DNA of 64,000 nucleotides from an uncultured Collinsella sp. GTDB taxonomy: Bacteria; Actinomycetota; Coriobacteriia; Coriobacteriales; Coriobacteriaceae. The position numbers and the translations under genes were made by a program. Each line of letters begins with the position of its first letter. Within the stretch, counting starts at the first letter, position 1. The notes under the pieces were generated by a model, which ran no database searches, was not told the DNA's origin, and saw nothing but the letters and a program-made list of their open reading frames with translations. The stretch spans positions 1 through 64,000 of the forward strand of contig CATZLI010000002.1 in assembly GCA_958421275.1 (NCBI GenBank), read 5' to 3'. This document shows positions 1 to 9,108 of this stretch, piece by piece.

Positions 1-17
1 GTAGCGGGTGGTTTAAA

Positions 18-38
18 GCTGGCCGCTGCGCGGCCAGC
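18..38. repeat. Perfect 9-bp inverted repeat with 3-nt loop
   Basis: GCTGGCCGC and GCGGCCAGC face each other around TGC. On the minus strand it lies about 195 bases downstream of the NusG-paralogue stop codon and is followed by TTTAAACC, not by a real U tract, so it is not a typical terminator. It could be a LoaP-type leader hairpin, a repeat end or the border of an insertion sequence; the window stops too soon to decide. Confidence 0.6.
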
Positions 39-231
39 GGACTAAAGTCTTGAACGATAGCCAAGCGTACCGCTCGGCTTTATCCGATCGAAAGCCAATG
101 CATCCCCCATTGATGTACAGCTCTCTGTCATTTCCTTAGCAGCCACAATAAAACTCACGTTCCTGTCCCCAGGAACCCCCCCCCATCTATGAATCCAAAA
201 AACCAAATAAATCGCTGGTACAACGTCTCCC

Positions 232-822
232 TTACGTTTTGCTGGGAACGTCCAGCGCAAGCAGCTCCCTAAAAGCGGAGTCACCTTCGCCCACGTCCAC
301 CAGGCACCAGCGCTTATGACGGTCGATCTTCTTTACGCGGGCCTCTTGCCCCACCAAGGGACCCTGCTCTATGTGCAACACGCCGCCTTCTATGCGCGCA
401 ACGCTGTTGCGCACCACGCCGTCGTCGTCCAGCACGCTGCGGTACCAATCCTGCACGTCGTCCGGCATGGGCATGTACGCCCGCTCCCTACTGCCGGCGA
501 TACGACAGCCAAAGCTCAACTGAGCCAAAGCCCTATCGAGCGCGGCGGCATCGTGCGTGGCGACGAAGAAATATTCCTTGTACATGGGTTTGGTTTGGAG
601 CGACCAGGCGCCATCCCGCTTAAACCAGAACTCCTTTTGCATTACAAAAGCGTCCTGCATAAGGTTGTGCGGGATAATGCGACGGACCTTTTCGCAGGTC
701 TCGCGCTCTTTTCCATTGGGGGTGTGAACCAGATACCAGCGAACACGGCCATGCTGGCTGTTGGTGGTGGCGCCATTAAATGCGCCCGGCAGCTGCTCTT
801 GGCGCCGTGCCGTCTGTTCCAT
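232..822 (-). CDS. loaP: NusG-family transcription antiterminator paralogue (LoaP/UpxY/RfaH type)
   Basis: The 196-residue protein has the NusG N-terminal fold beginning at WYLVHTPNGKE (about residue 30) and a C-terminal KOW-like segment around GPLVGQEARVKKIDRHKRW. Housekeeping NusG is found in a ribosomal/secE context, whereas this copy stands alone at the edge of a region reading off the left end, as specialised paralogues do. Such proteins bind paused RNA polymerase and let it read through terminators in long polysaccharide or secondary-metabolite operons. The start at 822 follows GAGGGGG; an upstream in-frame start at 855 has no better ribosome site. Its promoter lies between inverted repeats (see 914-1035). 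The family call is from sequence pattern; the LoaP subtype is inferred. Confidence 0.75.
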   Translation of the reverse strand: MEQTARRQEQLPGAFNGATTNSQHGRVRWYLVHTPNGKERETCEKVRRIIPHNLMQDAFVMQKEFWFKRDGAWSLQTKPMYKEYFFVATHDAAALDRALAQLSFGCRIAGSRERAYMPMPDDVQDWYRSVLDDDGVVRNSVARIEGGVLHIEQGPLVGQEARVKKIDRHKRWCLVDVGEGDSAFRELLALDVPSKT

Positions 823-913
823 GTTCTCGCCCCCTCTTTTAGCTTTGCGATGCACGCAAATGCAGGGGCGTTTAGAACAGGCTTCTCGCTCGCAGCTAGG
901 CGCAGTCGCAAAA

Positions 914-1035
914 GTACAGGTTTTTGTATCTTTCGACAGACGACATTATACGAGCAATTAATCAGCGTTTGCCCAGATTACGCAAAATGTACTGCTAGTA
1001 GGTACATCTCCATAGCCCCCTACAAAAACCTGTAC
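914..1035. repeat. Segment bounded by 15-bp inverted repeats; candidate invertible promoter
   Basis: GTACAGGTTTTTGTA (914-928) and its exact reverse complement TACAAAAACCTGTAC (1021-1035) enclose 92 bases. One mismatch outside, the match goes on for three more bases. Each arm is itself a weak dyad (TACA-N6-TGTA), as recombinase core sites often are. Inside are a consensus -10 box facing loaP and a second dyad, ATGTAC-N9-GTACAT (987-1007). Bacteroides capsule loci place a UpxY NusG paralogue just downstream of invertible promoters with this layout. Alternatively the arms are two operators for one regulator. Confidence 0.6.
945..950 (-). promoter_or_regulatory. Consensus -10 box of the loaP promoter
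   Basis: On the minus strand this reads TATAAT in an AT-rich patch (GATTAATTGCTCG before it), about 120 bases upstream of the loaP start. No good -35 box lies 16-18 bases upstream, so the promoter may need an activator; the dyad ATGTAC-N9-GTACAT at 987-1007 lies where an activator would bind. Confidence 0.55.
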
Positions 1036-1051
1036 CTTTTTGTGCAACAAA

Positions 1052-1076
1052 AAAAGCCGCTCAACCAGCGGCTTTT
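1052..1076. terminator. Terminator hairpin between thrS and the loaP promoter
   Basis: AAAAGCCGCT and AGCGGCTTTT form a 10-bp stem with a CAACC loop. On the minus strand a run of seven T follows, making it a strong backup terminator for thrS. It insulates the loaP promoter segment from upstream reading. Confidence 0.85.
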
Positions 1077-1090
1077 CTTATTTCGGCATG

Positions 1091-1125
1091 AAAAAGGCGA
1101 CCGCCCTTTGTGGACGGTCGCCTTT
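1091..1125 (-). terminator. thrS terminator
   Basis: AAAGGCGACCG (1093-1103) pairs with CGGTCGCCTTT (1115-1125), and T residues follow in the minus direction. It starts 23 bases after the thrS stop codon. Confidence 0.9.
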
Positions 1126-1147
1126 GTTAATTGTTGTGAAGCTTGCC

Positions 1148-2911
<1,764 letters not shown>

Positions 2912-2981
2912 GTGTATGTTTTCTCCTCTCGGATGCCTGATGCAAGTGCGTGCGATGCGCTCGGCGTTTTTGACTTGCATC

Positions 2982-3009
2982 ATTATAGGCAGGTTGCCTT
3001 GGTATACAA
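2982..3009 (-). promoter_or_regulatory. thrS promoter
   Basis: On the minus strand TTGTAT and TATAAT are 16 bases apart, which predicts a transcript start near 2975 and a leader of about 64 bases. I saw no T-box sequence in so short a leader. Confidence 0.6.
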
Positions 3010-3134
3010 GCGCCCGCCGCACCTTAATGGCACGGCGGGCGATTTTCTACGCATGCTTCATCGTGTGGGCGGGGTCTGGGCGCGCGTGGCTTGCGGCGTG
3101 CCCGTGGCTTGCGGCCGGCCCGGCGATGGATGCG

Positions 3135-3566
3135 TTACTGGATGCGAGTTCGGCAGTAGGGGCAGACCTTCCAGTGCGCATCGAGCGGGCGATGGCAGCT
3201 GGGACACACGTTGCGAACCTGGGTATCGCACACCGGGCAGACGACAAAGTCCTTCTCGATGGGCGCGCCGCACTGCGGGCAGGTGCCGTACTGGGCAAGC
3301 TGGCGCTCGCGCAGGGCCATGTCCAGCTCCTGCTCCTCACGGTCGGACGCGTAGGAGTGCGGGCGCAGGACCAGGTAGGCAATGAGGCCCACAAACGGGA
3401 TGAGGGCGATGATGCCCCATGCCACGTAGGCGCTGGCGCCGCGGCGGCGAGCGTCGATGAACACATAGACGACCGACAGCACATACAGGGCGATGATAAA
3501 GCCAACAAAGGCATAGACGACGCCCATAAGCTGCGGCGACATGAGCTCGGAGATGTACTTGGACAT
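3135..3566 (-). CDS. Small membrane protein with C-terminal double zinc ribbon
   Basis: The 143-residue protein has two hydrophobic segments near the N-terminus (about residues 11-35 and 48-66); the second reads IIALIPFVGLIAYLVLR, the pattern of the PLDc_N membrane module. The cytosolic tail carries four CxxC knuckles (CPQCG, CPVCD, CPSCH, CPYCR), i.e. two zinc ribbons. The function is unknown; such proteins are membrane-anchored metal-binding adaptors. The start at 3566 follows an AAAGG site; a longer frame to 3611 lacks one. It is monocistronic; a GC-rich hairpin without a T run (about 3011-3039) lies downstream. Confidence 0.7.
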   Translation of the reverse strand: MSKYISELMSPQLMGVVYAFVGFIIALYVLSVVYVFIDARRRGASAYVAWGIIALIPFVGLIAYLVLRPHSYASDREEQELDMALRERQLAQYGTCPQCGAPIEKDFVVCPVCDTQVRNVCPSCHRPLDAHWKVCPYCRTRIQ

Positions 3567-3670
3567 TACGGGTACCTTTCGGAATATTAACAGTTCGGTC
3601 AAGTTTACCACGGGGTTTGTTTATATGGGACCACGGCTAGGGGCGGGGCTGGCGCGGACACAAACATCCC

Positions 3671-3802
3671 AATCTGTAACAGGTGGGAGCGGAATCCGGG
3701 TCCAGATGTTACAGATCGAGACAAACGGAGGACCCGCATGGCAAATGTCTCAATCTGTAACAACTGGGACCCAAATCCTCGTCTAACTGTTACAGATCGA
3801 GA
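3671..3802. repeat. Tandem pair of palindromic units (BIME-like, family F)
   Basis: Unit 1 pairs AATCTGTAAC (3671-3680) with GTTACAGATC (3708-3717). Unit 2 pairs TCTCAATCTGTAAC (3748-3761) with GTTACAGATCGAGA (3789-3802). The loops align to each other (TGGGA, AATCC, GTC in register), so this is a tandem duplication of a whole palindrome. The rest of the 3567-3972 gap holds only the weak promoter region of the next operon, with a small dyad TTGAC-N5-GTCAA at 3941-3955 that could be its operator. Confidence 0.75.
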
Positions 3803-3972
3803 CGAACGGTTGCCGTAGTTGTCGGCAGACGAGGTTGTCGATATTGCCGGGTCTCCCCTCGCCTGCCGTTGGCGGGTGTTGCGGGGCTGTTCGCCGCATT
3901 GCCGCCGCACTGGGGGTGTGCGGACCGTAGGATAGTCTTATTGACGGCCTGTCAACTCGTCTGGGAGGCACT

Positions 3973-5436
3973 GTGACAGAAACGTTTGATATCGCGATTG
4001 TCGGCGCGGGCATCACCGGATGCGCCATCGCGCGGCAGCTCGCGCGATTTGACCTTTCCATTTGCGTGGTCGAGGCGGCTAACGATATTGCGCTGGGCGC
4101 GTCGAAGGCCAACGGCGGCCTGGTGCACGCCGGCTACGATCCGGCACCGGGAACCGTAAAGGCACTGGTCAATGCCCGTGGCTGCGAGTTGTACGGTACG
4201 TGGGCACAGGAACTGAGCTTTCTGTTCTGCCGCACCGGGTCGATGGTGTTGGGCTTTAACGACGAGGACCGTGCGCAACTGGAGCAGCTGCGTAGCAATG
4301 GCCTTGCCAACGGCGTGCCCGAGCTGTCGATCGTCGGACCCGACCGCATCCATGAACTTGAGCCGCGCGCCAGCGCCGATGCGACGTGCGCGTTGTGGTG
4401 CCCCTCGACCGGCTTTGTCGACCCGTTTGAGGTTGCCATCGCCGCGCTGGAGAACGCCGTGGCCAACGGGGTGACGTTTATGCGGTCCGCGCCGGTGGAA
4501 GCGATTGAGGTTGCTGGCGGCGAGGCTACCGACGGTGCTGCGCGCTTTACGCTGGTGACGCCTGCCGGCGATGTGCGCTGCCGCTACCTGATCAACGCCG
4601 CAGGCAACGGCGCCGCCGACATCTCGCATATGGCGGGCGCCGAGGAGTTCCAGATGGTCTGGCGTCAGGGCAACATCGTGGTGCTGGACAAGGAGCCACG
4701 CACGCTCATGCCGCTCTACCCCGTGCCGACGCCGGTGTCGAAGGGCGTTATCGTGACGGGCACCGTGCATGGCAACACCGTGATCACCGCCACGGCTGCC
4801 GTGCGTGAGCCGGGCGACACGCAGACCTATGCAAGCGATGTGAACGCGCTGCTGACCGGCGCGCGCAAGCTGGTGCCCGACCTGGACACGCGCCGCATGG
4901 TGCGCGCATTTGCCGGCGGTCGTCCGGTCATTCAGGGTACGAACGACTTTTTTATTGGGCAGTCAGCCGTGGTGCCGGGGCTGTTCCAGGCGGCAGGTAT
5001 TCAGTCGCCGGGCGTGGCGAGCGCCCCGGCCATTGCCGAGCGCATGGAGCACGTGATGCGCGAAGCGGGTGTGGTTTTGCACGAACGGACCGACTGGAAC
5101 CCGATTCGCCGCGCGCCGGACGACTTTGACCGCGCGCCGCTCGCGCGCAAGGAGGAGCTCATTGAGTCCGACCCCGCGTGGGGGCAGATTGTCTGCCGCT
5201 GCGAGACGGTGCCCGAGGCAGAGATCGTGGCCGCGATCCGACGCCGCCCGGGCGCGGTTTCGGTCGAAGGCGTCAAGCGCCGCTGCCGTGCCGGCATGGG
5301 TCGGTGCCAGAGCGGTTTTTGCCAGAGCCGCGTGGTTGCGATCCTGGCGCGCGAGCTGGGCTGCGACCCCAGCGAGGTGCTGTTGGAGGATGCCGGATCT
5401 TGGTTGGTCGAGGGACTGCTGAAGGGGGTGCGCTAG
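3973..5436 (+). CDS. GlpA-like FAD-dependent oxidoreductase with C-terminal [2Fe-2S] domain
   Basis: The 487-residue flavoprotein has the FAD-binding motif IVGAGITGCAIARQL near the N-terminus and the DAO/glycerol-3-phosphate-dehydrogenase fold. Its C-terminal BFD-like domain carries cysteines in the spacing CRC...CRAGMGRCQSGFC, which holds a [2Fe-2S] cluster. With the next two genes it forms the three-gene set (GlpA-like, NAD(P)/FAD oxidoreductase, DUF1667) common in anaerobes, usually taken as an anaerobic glycerol-3-phosphate or 2-hydroxyacid dehydrogenase. The GTG start at 3973 has GGGAGG six bases before it. The substrate is not provable here; no glpK or glpF lies in the window. Confidence 0.8.
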   Translation: MTETFDIAIVGAGITGCAIARQLARFDLSICVVEAANDIALGASKANGGLVHAGYDPAPGTVKALVNARGCELYGTWAQELSFLFCRTGSMVLGFNDEDRAQLEQLRSNGLANGVPELSIVGPDRIHELEPRASADATCALWCPSTGFVDPFEVAIAALENAVANGVTFMRSAPVEAIEVAGGEATDGAARFTLVTPAGDVRCRYLINAAGNGAADISHMAGAEEFQMVWRQGNIVVLDKEPRTLMPLYPVPTPVSKGVIVTGTVHGNTVITATAAVREPGDTQTYASDVNALLTGARKLVPDLDTRRMVRAFAGGRPVIQGTNDFFIGQSAVVPGLFQAAGIQSPGVASAPAIAERMEHVMREAGVVLHERTDWNPIRRAPDDFDRAPLARKEELIESDPAWGQIVCRCETVPEAEIVAAIRRRPGAVSVEGVKRRCRAGMGRCQSGFCQSRVVAILARELGCDPSEVLLEDAGSWLVEGLLKGVR

Positions 5437-5437
5437 G

Positions 5438-6784
5438 ATGGCGGAATTCAAATCGAGCGCGATTGATTGCGGCGTTGTAGAAGCCGTACAAACGCAAGCC
5501 TTCGACGTGGTCGTTATCGGCGGCGGGCCTGCCGGCATGGCGGCCGCGCTGGCCGCTCATAAGGCCGGAGCGCGCGTGGCCATCGTGGAGCGCGAGCAGC
5601 ACCTGGGCGGAATCCTCCGCCAGTGCATCCACCCTGGCTTTGGCCTGTCGCACTTTAAACAGGAGCTCACCGGTCCCGAGTACGCGCAGCGCTTTATCGA
5701 CCAGGTGCACGCAACCGACATTGCGCTGTTCCTGAACAGCATGGTGATCGGGATTGATTCAGGCGAGCCTACGGGAGACACCTCGGTCCACACCGTCACG
5801 CTCATGAGCACCGCCGGCATGCGGCAGCTCACCGGACGCGCGATCGTCCTTGCCATGGGTTGCCGCGAACGCACCCGCAGCGAGATCAAGATTCCCGGCA
5901 GCCGACCCGCCGGCGTGTTTACGGCAGGCCTGGCGCAGCGATACATCAATATCGAGAACCTCAAGCCCGGCTCGCGCGCCGTCATCTTGGGCTCGGGCGA
6001 CATCGGGCTGATCATGGCGCGCCGCTGCACGCTCGAGGGGATTTCGGTCGAGGGCGTGTACGAGCTCATGCCGTACGCTAACGGCCTGCGCCGCAATGTG
6101 AAGAACTGCCTGAACGACTTTGGCATTCCGCTGCACCTGTCCACCACCGTCACACGCGTGATCGGGCACGACCGCGTGGAAGCCGTCGAGGTAAGCCAAG
6201 TCGACGAGCGCCTGGCGCCCATTCCGGGGACCGAGCGCATCGTTCCGTGCGACACACTGCTGCTTTCGGTGGGCTTGATTCCCGAGAACGAGCTTTCGGT
6301 TGCCGCTGGCGTAGAGCTTGACCCGCGAACGCGCGGCGCCGTGGTGGACCAGAGCCTGCAAACGGGCGTGCCGGGCATCTTTGCCTGCGGCAACGTGCTG
6401 CACGTGCACGACCTGGCCGACAACGTAACGACCGAGTCCGAGAGGGCTGGCGCAGCTGCAGCGGCGTACGCGCTGGGGACCGGCGCGGGCACCGTTCCGG
6501 ACTGGGAGCTCACTGTCTCCCCTGCCGGCATCGCGGGCTACGCGCTGCCGGGACGCATTACGACTGTGACACTCACCAGACTCAACTTCCGCGTGCGCCG
6601 ACCCGTCGACGCCGCCCGCGTACGAATCCTAGCCGACGGCAAGGAGCTGTTCGCCGGCAAGGTCCGAGCGTTTAAGCCGAGCGTTATGGAAAGCTTCCCG
6701 CTGCCGGCAAAGGTGATTCAGCGCACACTCGACCTGGGTGCCAGCGAGATTGTCCTATCCGTCGACCCCGTCGAGGAGGCATAA
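5438..6784 (+). CDS. NAD(P)/FAD-dependent oxidoreductase of the GlpA-like operon
   Basis: The 448-residue pyridine-nucleotide-disulfide-type flavoprotein has an N-terminal FAD motif VVIGGGPAGMAAALAAHKAG and a second dinucleotide-binding motif AVILGSGDIGLIMARR near the middle. Near the end of the oxidoreductase fold is the conserved FAD contact GIFACGNVLHVHDLADN. No redox CxxC pair is seen at the usual disulfide position; QCIHPGFG is all that remains near the N-terminus. It starts one base after the previous stop and presumably passes electrons between the GlpA-like subunit and NAD(P) or the Fe-S partner. Confidence 0.8.
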   Translation: MAEFKSSAIDCGVVEAVQTQAFDVVVIGGGPAGMAAALAAHKAGARVAIVEREQHLGGILRQCIHPGFGLSHFKQELTGPEYAQRFIDQVHATDIALFLNSMVIGIDSGEPTGDTSVHTVTLMSTAGMRQLTGRAIVLAMGCRERTRSEIKIPGSRPAGVFTAGLAQRYINIENLKPGSRAVILGSGDIGLIMARRCTLEGISVEGVYELMPYANGLRRNVKNCLNDFGIPLHLSTTVTRVIGHDRVEAVEVSQVDERLAPIPGTERIVPCDTLLLSVGLIPENELSVAAGVELDPRTRGAVVDQSLQTGVPGIFACGNVLHVHDLADNVTTESERAGAAAAAYALGTGAGTVPDWELTVSPAGIAGYALPGRITTVTLTRLNFRVRRPVDAARVRILADGKELFAGKVRAFKPSVMESFPLPAKVIQRTLDLGASEIVLSVDPVEEA

Positions 6785-6787
6785 ACT

Positions 6788-7198
6788 ATGAGCGATAACG
6801 TGATCGAAACGCTCAAGTTCAACTGCACCATCTGCCCATCCGAGTGCCTCCTGACCGTGGAGGTGGAGCGTGACGCAGACGGCGCCGTGGCAGAGGTGCG
6901 CTCCGTGACCGGCAACAGATGCCCGCGCGGTGATAAGTTCGCACATCAGGAGCTCACCTGCCCCATGCGCGTGCTCACCACCACCGTGGCCGTATCCGGC
7001 AGCGACGAGGTGCTGCTGCCCGTGCGCACGGCCGAAGCCATCCCGCTAGAACTCCACGCCCAAGCCATGAACCTCATCCGCGGCCTAGTCGTCAACGCCC
7101 CCATCCGCATGGGCGACGTCGTACTGGAAGACCTCCTCGACACAAGCATCAACCTCATCGCCAGCATGGACATCAACCGAGCCCAAGTAGCTAATTAG
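6788..7198 (+). CDS. DUF1667 cysteine-rich protein
   Basis: The 136-residue third member of the operon starts three bases after its neighbour. The N-terminal half has a Cys cluster, CTICPSECLL, then NRCPRGDKFA and a further TCP. This resembles the [4Fe-4S] motif at the start of molybdopterin oxidoreductases. In other anaerobes DUF1667 proteins follow the same two flavoproteins, where they probably form a small electron-transfer subunit. Its function is inferred from this association only. Confidence 0.75.
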   Translation: MSDNVIETLKFNCTICPSECLLTVEVERDADGAVAEVRSVTGNRCPRGDKFAHQELTCPMRVLTTTVAVSGSDEVLLPVRTAEAIPLELHAQAMNLIRGLVVNAPIRMGDVVLEDLLDTSINLIASMDINRAQVAN

Positions 7199-7245
7199 GG
7201 ACGGGGCTCTTTTAGCTACCCCGCCATCCACCCAGCCCTCTTCAA

Positions 7246-7308
7246 TTGCGGTGAAATAGTTCCTGATTTCCGCCAAAACCCCGGCATCCAGGAACTATTC
7301 CACCGCAA
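7246..7308. repeat. Palindromic repeat family A, copy 1
   Basis: TTGCGGTGAAATAGTTCCTG (7246-7265) pairs with CAGGAACTATTCCACCGCAA (7289-7308), with one mismatch in 20. Compared with the other copies, the tip of the stem (TTCCTG/CAGGAA instead of GGACTG/CAGTCC) has changed on both sides together. Confidence 0.85.
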
Positions 7309-7352
7309 CTATCCTTGGAATCGGTATTTAGCTTGTGCCTACTTTAGTGCCA

Positions 7353-7512
7353 TTTCAAAACTATGCCGGATTACGGGGCTGATTCGGAGACCCCCATCCA
7401 TACCGGCCATTTTCAATTTTTGACAAGCCATCTACCTGCGGTTTTAATTTCGCGATTTTTCCCATGGTTAAGTAATACAGGTCCAGCCCCGTAATCCGCC
7501 ATACTTTTGAAA
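7353..7512. repeat. Long structured element, family B copy 1
   Basis: Outer arms 7353-7381 and 7484-7512 are complementary over 29 bases with two mismatches (GGATTACGGGGCTG is the centre of the left arm). Between them is a core (7421-7460, TCTACCTGCGGTTTTAATTT in its middle) shared with copy 2 at 8820-8951, whose arms are unrelated. The rest of the 7199-7668 gap contains family A copy 1 and an unexplained stretch (7520-7640) with short dyads but no gene. Confidence 0.7.
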
Positions 7513-7668
7513 CCAGCCCATTTGGAACGGGCCTCTTATGACTCCTTTTTCCTGCACACTTGCCAGGCTGGCCATGCCAAGGAGTGTCCCAAGGTGCCGG
7601 CATAAAAGGAACGTCCCCAACTGCCGGGCTTGGGATACCATGGTGGCAGCCTAGCGAAAGGACGATGT

Positions 7669-8757
7669 ATGGCACATGTCGATGACCAGCGTGTGGCGCA
7701 CGTGCTTGATGCGCTCGAGGCTCAGCACCCCGGCGCACAGCTGCTCGTAAACGACCCGTGGTCGATTTACTATCTGACCGGTTTTTATGCCGATATGTTC
7801 GAGCGTTTTTGCGGCGTGCTGCTCGCACGCGATAGCGAACCTGTGATCTTGGTCAACGCGCTGCATCAGCTGCCCGAGTACGACAATGCCCGCGTGGCCT
7901 ATCACACCGATACTGACGTCGTGGCCGACGCCATCGTTCGCGAGGTCGATCCGACCAAACCGCTGGGCATCGACACCGTTATGCGCTCCGGCTTTTTGAT
8001 GCCGCTTATGGATCGCCGCGCCGCGAGCGAGTTCTTCCTGGGCGACTTTGCCGTCACCGCCGCACGCACCCACAAGGATGCCGCGGAGCAGGAGCTCATG
8101 CGCGTGTCCTCGGCCGCCAACGACGCTGTGATGGCCGACACTATCAAGCTCGTTCACGAGGGCGTGACGGAACGCGAAATTGCCGACCAGATGCTCGGCC
8201 TGTATCGCAAGCACGGCTGCGAGGGCTTTAGCTTTCCGCCCATCGTGAGCTTTGGTGCTAACGCCGGCGACCCGCACCACGAGCCCGACGACACCGTGCT
8301 CAAGCGCGGCGACGTGGTGCTGTTCGACATTGGCGGGCGTCGTCGCAACTACTGCTCGGACATGACGCGCACGTTCTTTTGGGGCGAGCTGGACGATGAG
8401 ACCGCACGCATCTACGACATCGTTCGCCGCGCCAACGAGGCCGCCGAGGCGCTCATCGCACCGGGCGTTCGCATGTGCGACCTGGACCGTGCCGCGCGCG
8501 ACGTGATTGAGGACGCAGGCTATGGGCAGTACTTTACGCATCGCCTGGGACACTCGGTCGGCTTACAGGACCACGAGCCGGGCGACGTCTCGCTGGTCAA
8601 CGAACAGGTTATCGAGCCAGGCATGACGTTCTCCATCGAGCCGGGCATCTACCTCCCCGGCCGCACCGGCGTCCGCATCGAGGACTTGGCCCTAGTTACC
8701 GAGTCCGGCGTCGAGATTCTCAACGCATACCCCCACGATCCCGTCCGCCTAGACTAG
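7669..8757 (+). CDS. M24-family Xaa-Pro aminopeptidase-like protein
   Basis: The 362-residue protein has the creatinase N-terminal domain, then the pita-bread metallopeptidase domain. All metal ligands are visible: FDIGGRRRNYCSDMTRTF (two Asp), HRLGHSVGLQDHEPGD (His, with catalytic His nearby), SIEPGIY (Glu) and GVRIEDLALV (Glu). It should remove N-terminal residues before proline, or hydrolyse a related dipeptide. The ATG at 7669 has AAAGGA eight bases upstream; an in-frame start at 7630 lacks a site. The gene stands alone between two family B elements. Confidence 0.88.
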   Translation: MAHVDDQRVAHVLDALEAQHPGAQLLVNDPWSIYYLTGFYADMFERFCGVLLARDSEPVILVNALHQLPEYDNARVAYHTDTDVVADAIVREVDPTKPLGIDTVMRSGFLMPLMDRRAASEFFLGDFAVTAARTHKDAAEQELMRVSSAANDAVMADTIKLVHEGVTEREIADQMLGLYRKHGCEGFSFPPIVSFGANAGDPHHEPDDTVLKRGDVVLFDIGGRRRNYCSDMTRTFFWGELDDETARIYDIVRRANEAAEALIAPGVRMCDLDRAARDVIEDAGYGQYFTHRLGHSVGLQDHEPGDVSLVNEQVIEPGMTFSIEPGIYLPGRTGVRIEDLALVTESGVEILNAYPHDPVRLD

Positions 8758-8759
8758 CC

Positions 8760-8792
8760 AATGTGACAAAGGGACAACCCCTTTGTCACATT
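8760..8792. terminator. Hairpin right after the peptidase gene
   Basis: AATGTGACAAAGGG and CCCTTTGTCACATT form a perfect 14-bp stem three bases beyond the stop codon. No T run follows, so it may protect the transcript end or be another repeat, with the true terminator at 8836-8867. Confidence 0.6.
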
Positions 8793-8819
8793 GCGATTAC
8801 GTCGCGCCACGAAAACGAG

Positions 8820-8951
8820 CTATCTACTACGTTTAACCCGCATGGGTCGACCATGCGGGTCTTTTTTGAAAAATGGCAGGCCCTCTACCTGCAGTTTTGA
8901 TTTCGCAATTCTCGGTATGGTCGAGGGTTGCCGGTCAAACGTAGTAAATAG
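8820..8951. repeat. Long structured element, family B copy 2
   Basis: Outer arms CTATCTACTACGTTTAACC (8820-8838) and GGTCAAACGTAGTAAATAG (8933-8951) are complementary with two mismatches. The core at 8874-8910 (TCTACCTGCAGTTTTGATTT) matches family B copy 1 at about three of four positions. Core-to-arm distances are also alike (36 and 59 bases against 40 and 63). The arms share nothing with copy 1. Confidence 0.7.
8836..8867 (+). terminator. Rho-independent terminator of the peptidase gene
   Basis: ACCCGCATGG, a GTCGA loop and CCATGCGGGT are followed by CTTTTTT. It is nested inside the left half of family B copy 2. Confidence 0.9.
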
Positions 8952-9027
8952 GCCCATTTCGTGGCAAGCGAGTCAACTCGGGGCACAGGACAGCCAAAAT
9001 GGCCCCATCCCAAATTAGCTGCTTTTG

Positions 9028-9094
9028 AGTTGCGGTGATATACGGACTGTTTAAGGCTTCTAGCCCATAAAACAGTCCCCATTTCACCGCAACT
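9028..9094. repeat. Palindromic repeat family A, copy 2
   Basis: The arms at 9028-9052 and 9070-9094 begin and end with AGTTGCGGTG and CACCGCAACT, with a few mismatches mid-stem. It sits 15 bases beyond the folC stop and may act as its 3' hairpin. Confidence 0.85.
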
Positions 9095-9108
9095 GCTGAG
9101 GGGATGGG

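Noticed and set aside
1..231. Insertion sequence end or small gene after loaP
   Set aside because: The hairpin and an 80-codon frame overlapping loaP are suggestive, but no transposase or conserved protein can be supported in the visible 231 bases.
7246..7308. CRISPR repeats
   Set aside because: Family A copies are dispersed over 41 kb, not spaced evenly, and no cas gene is present.
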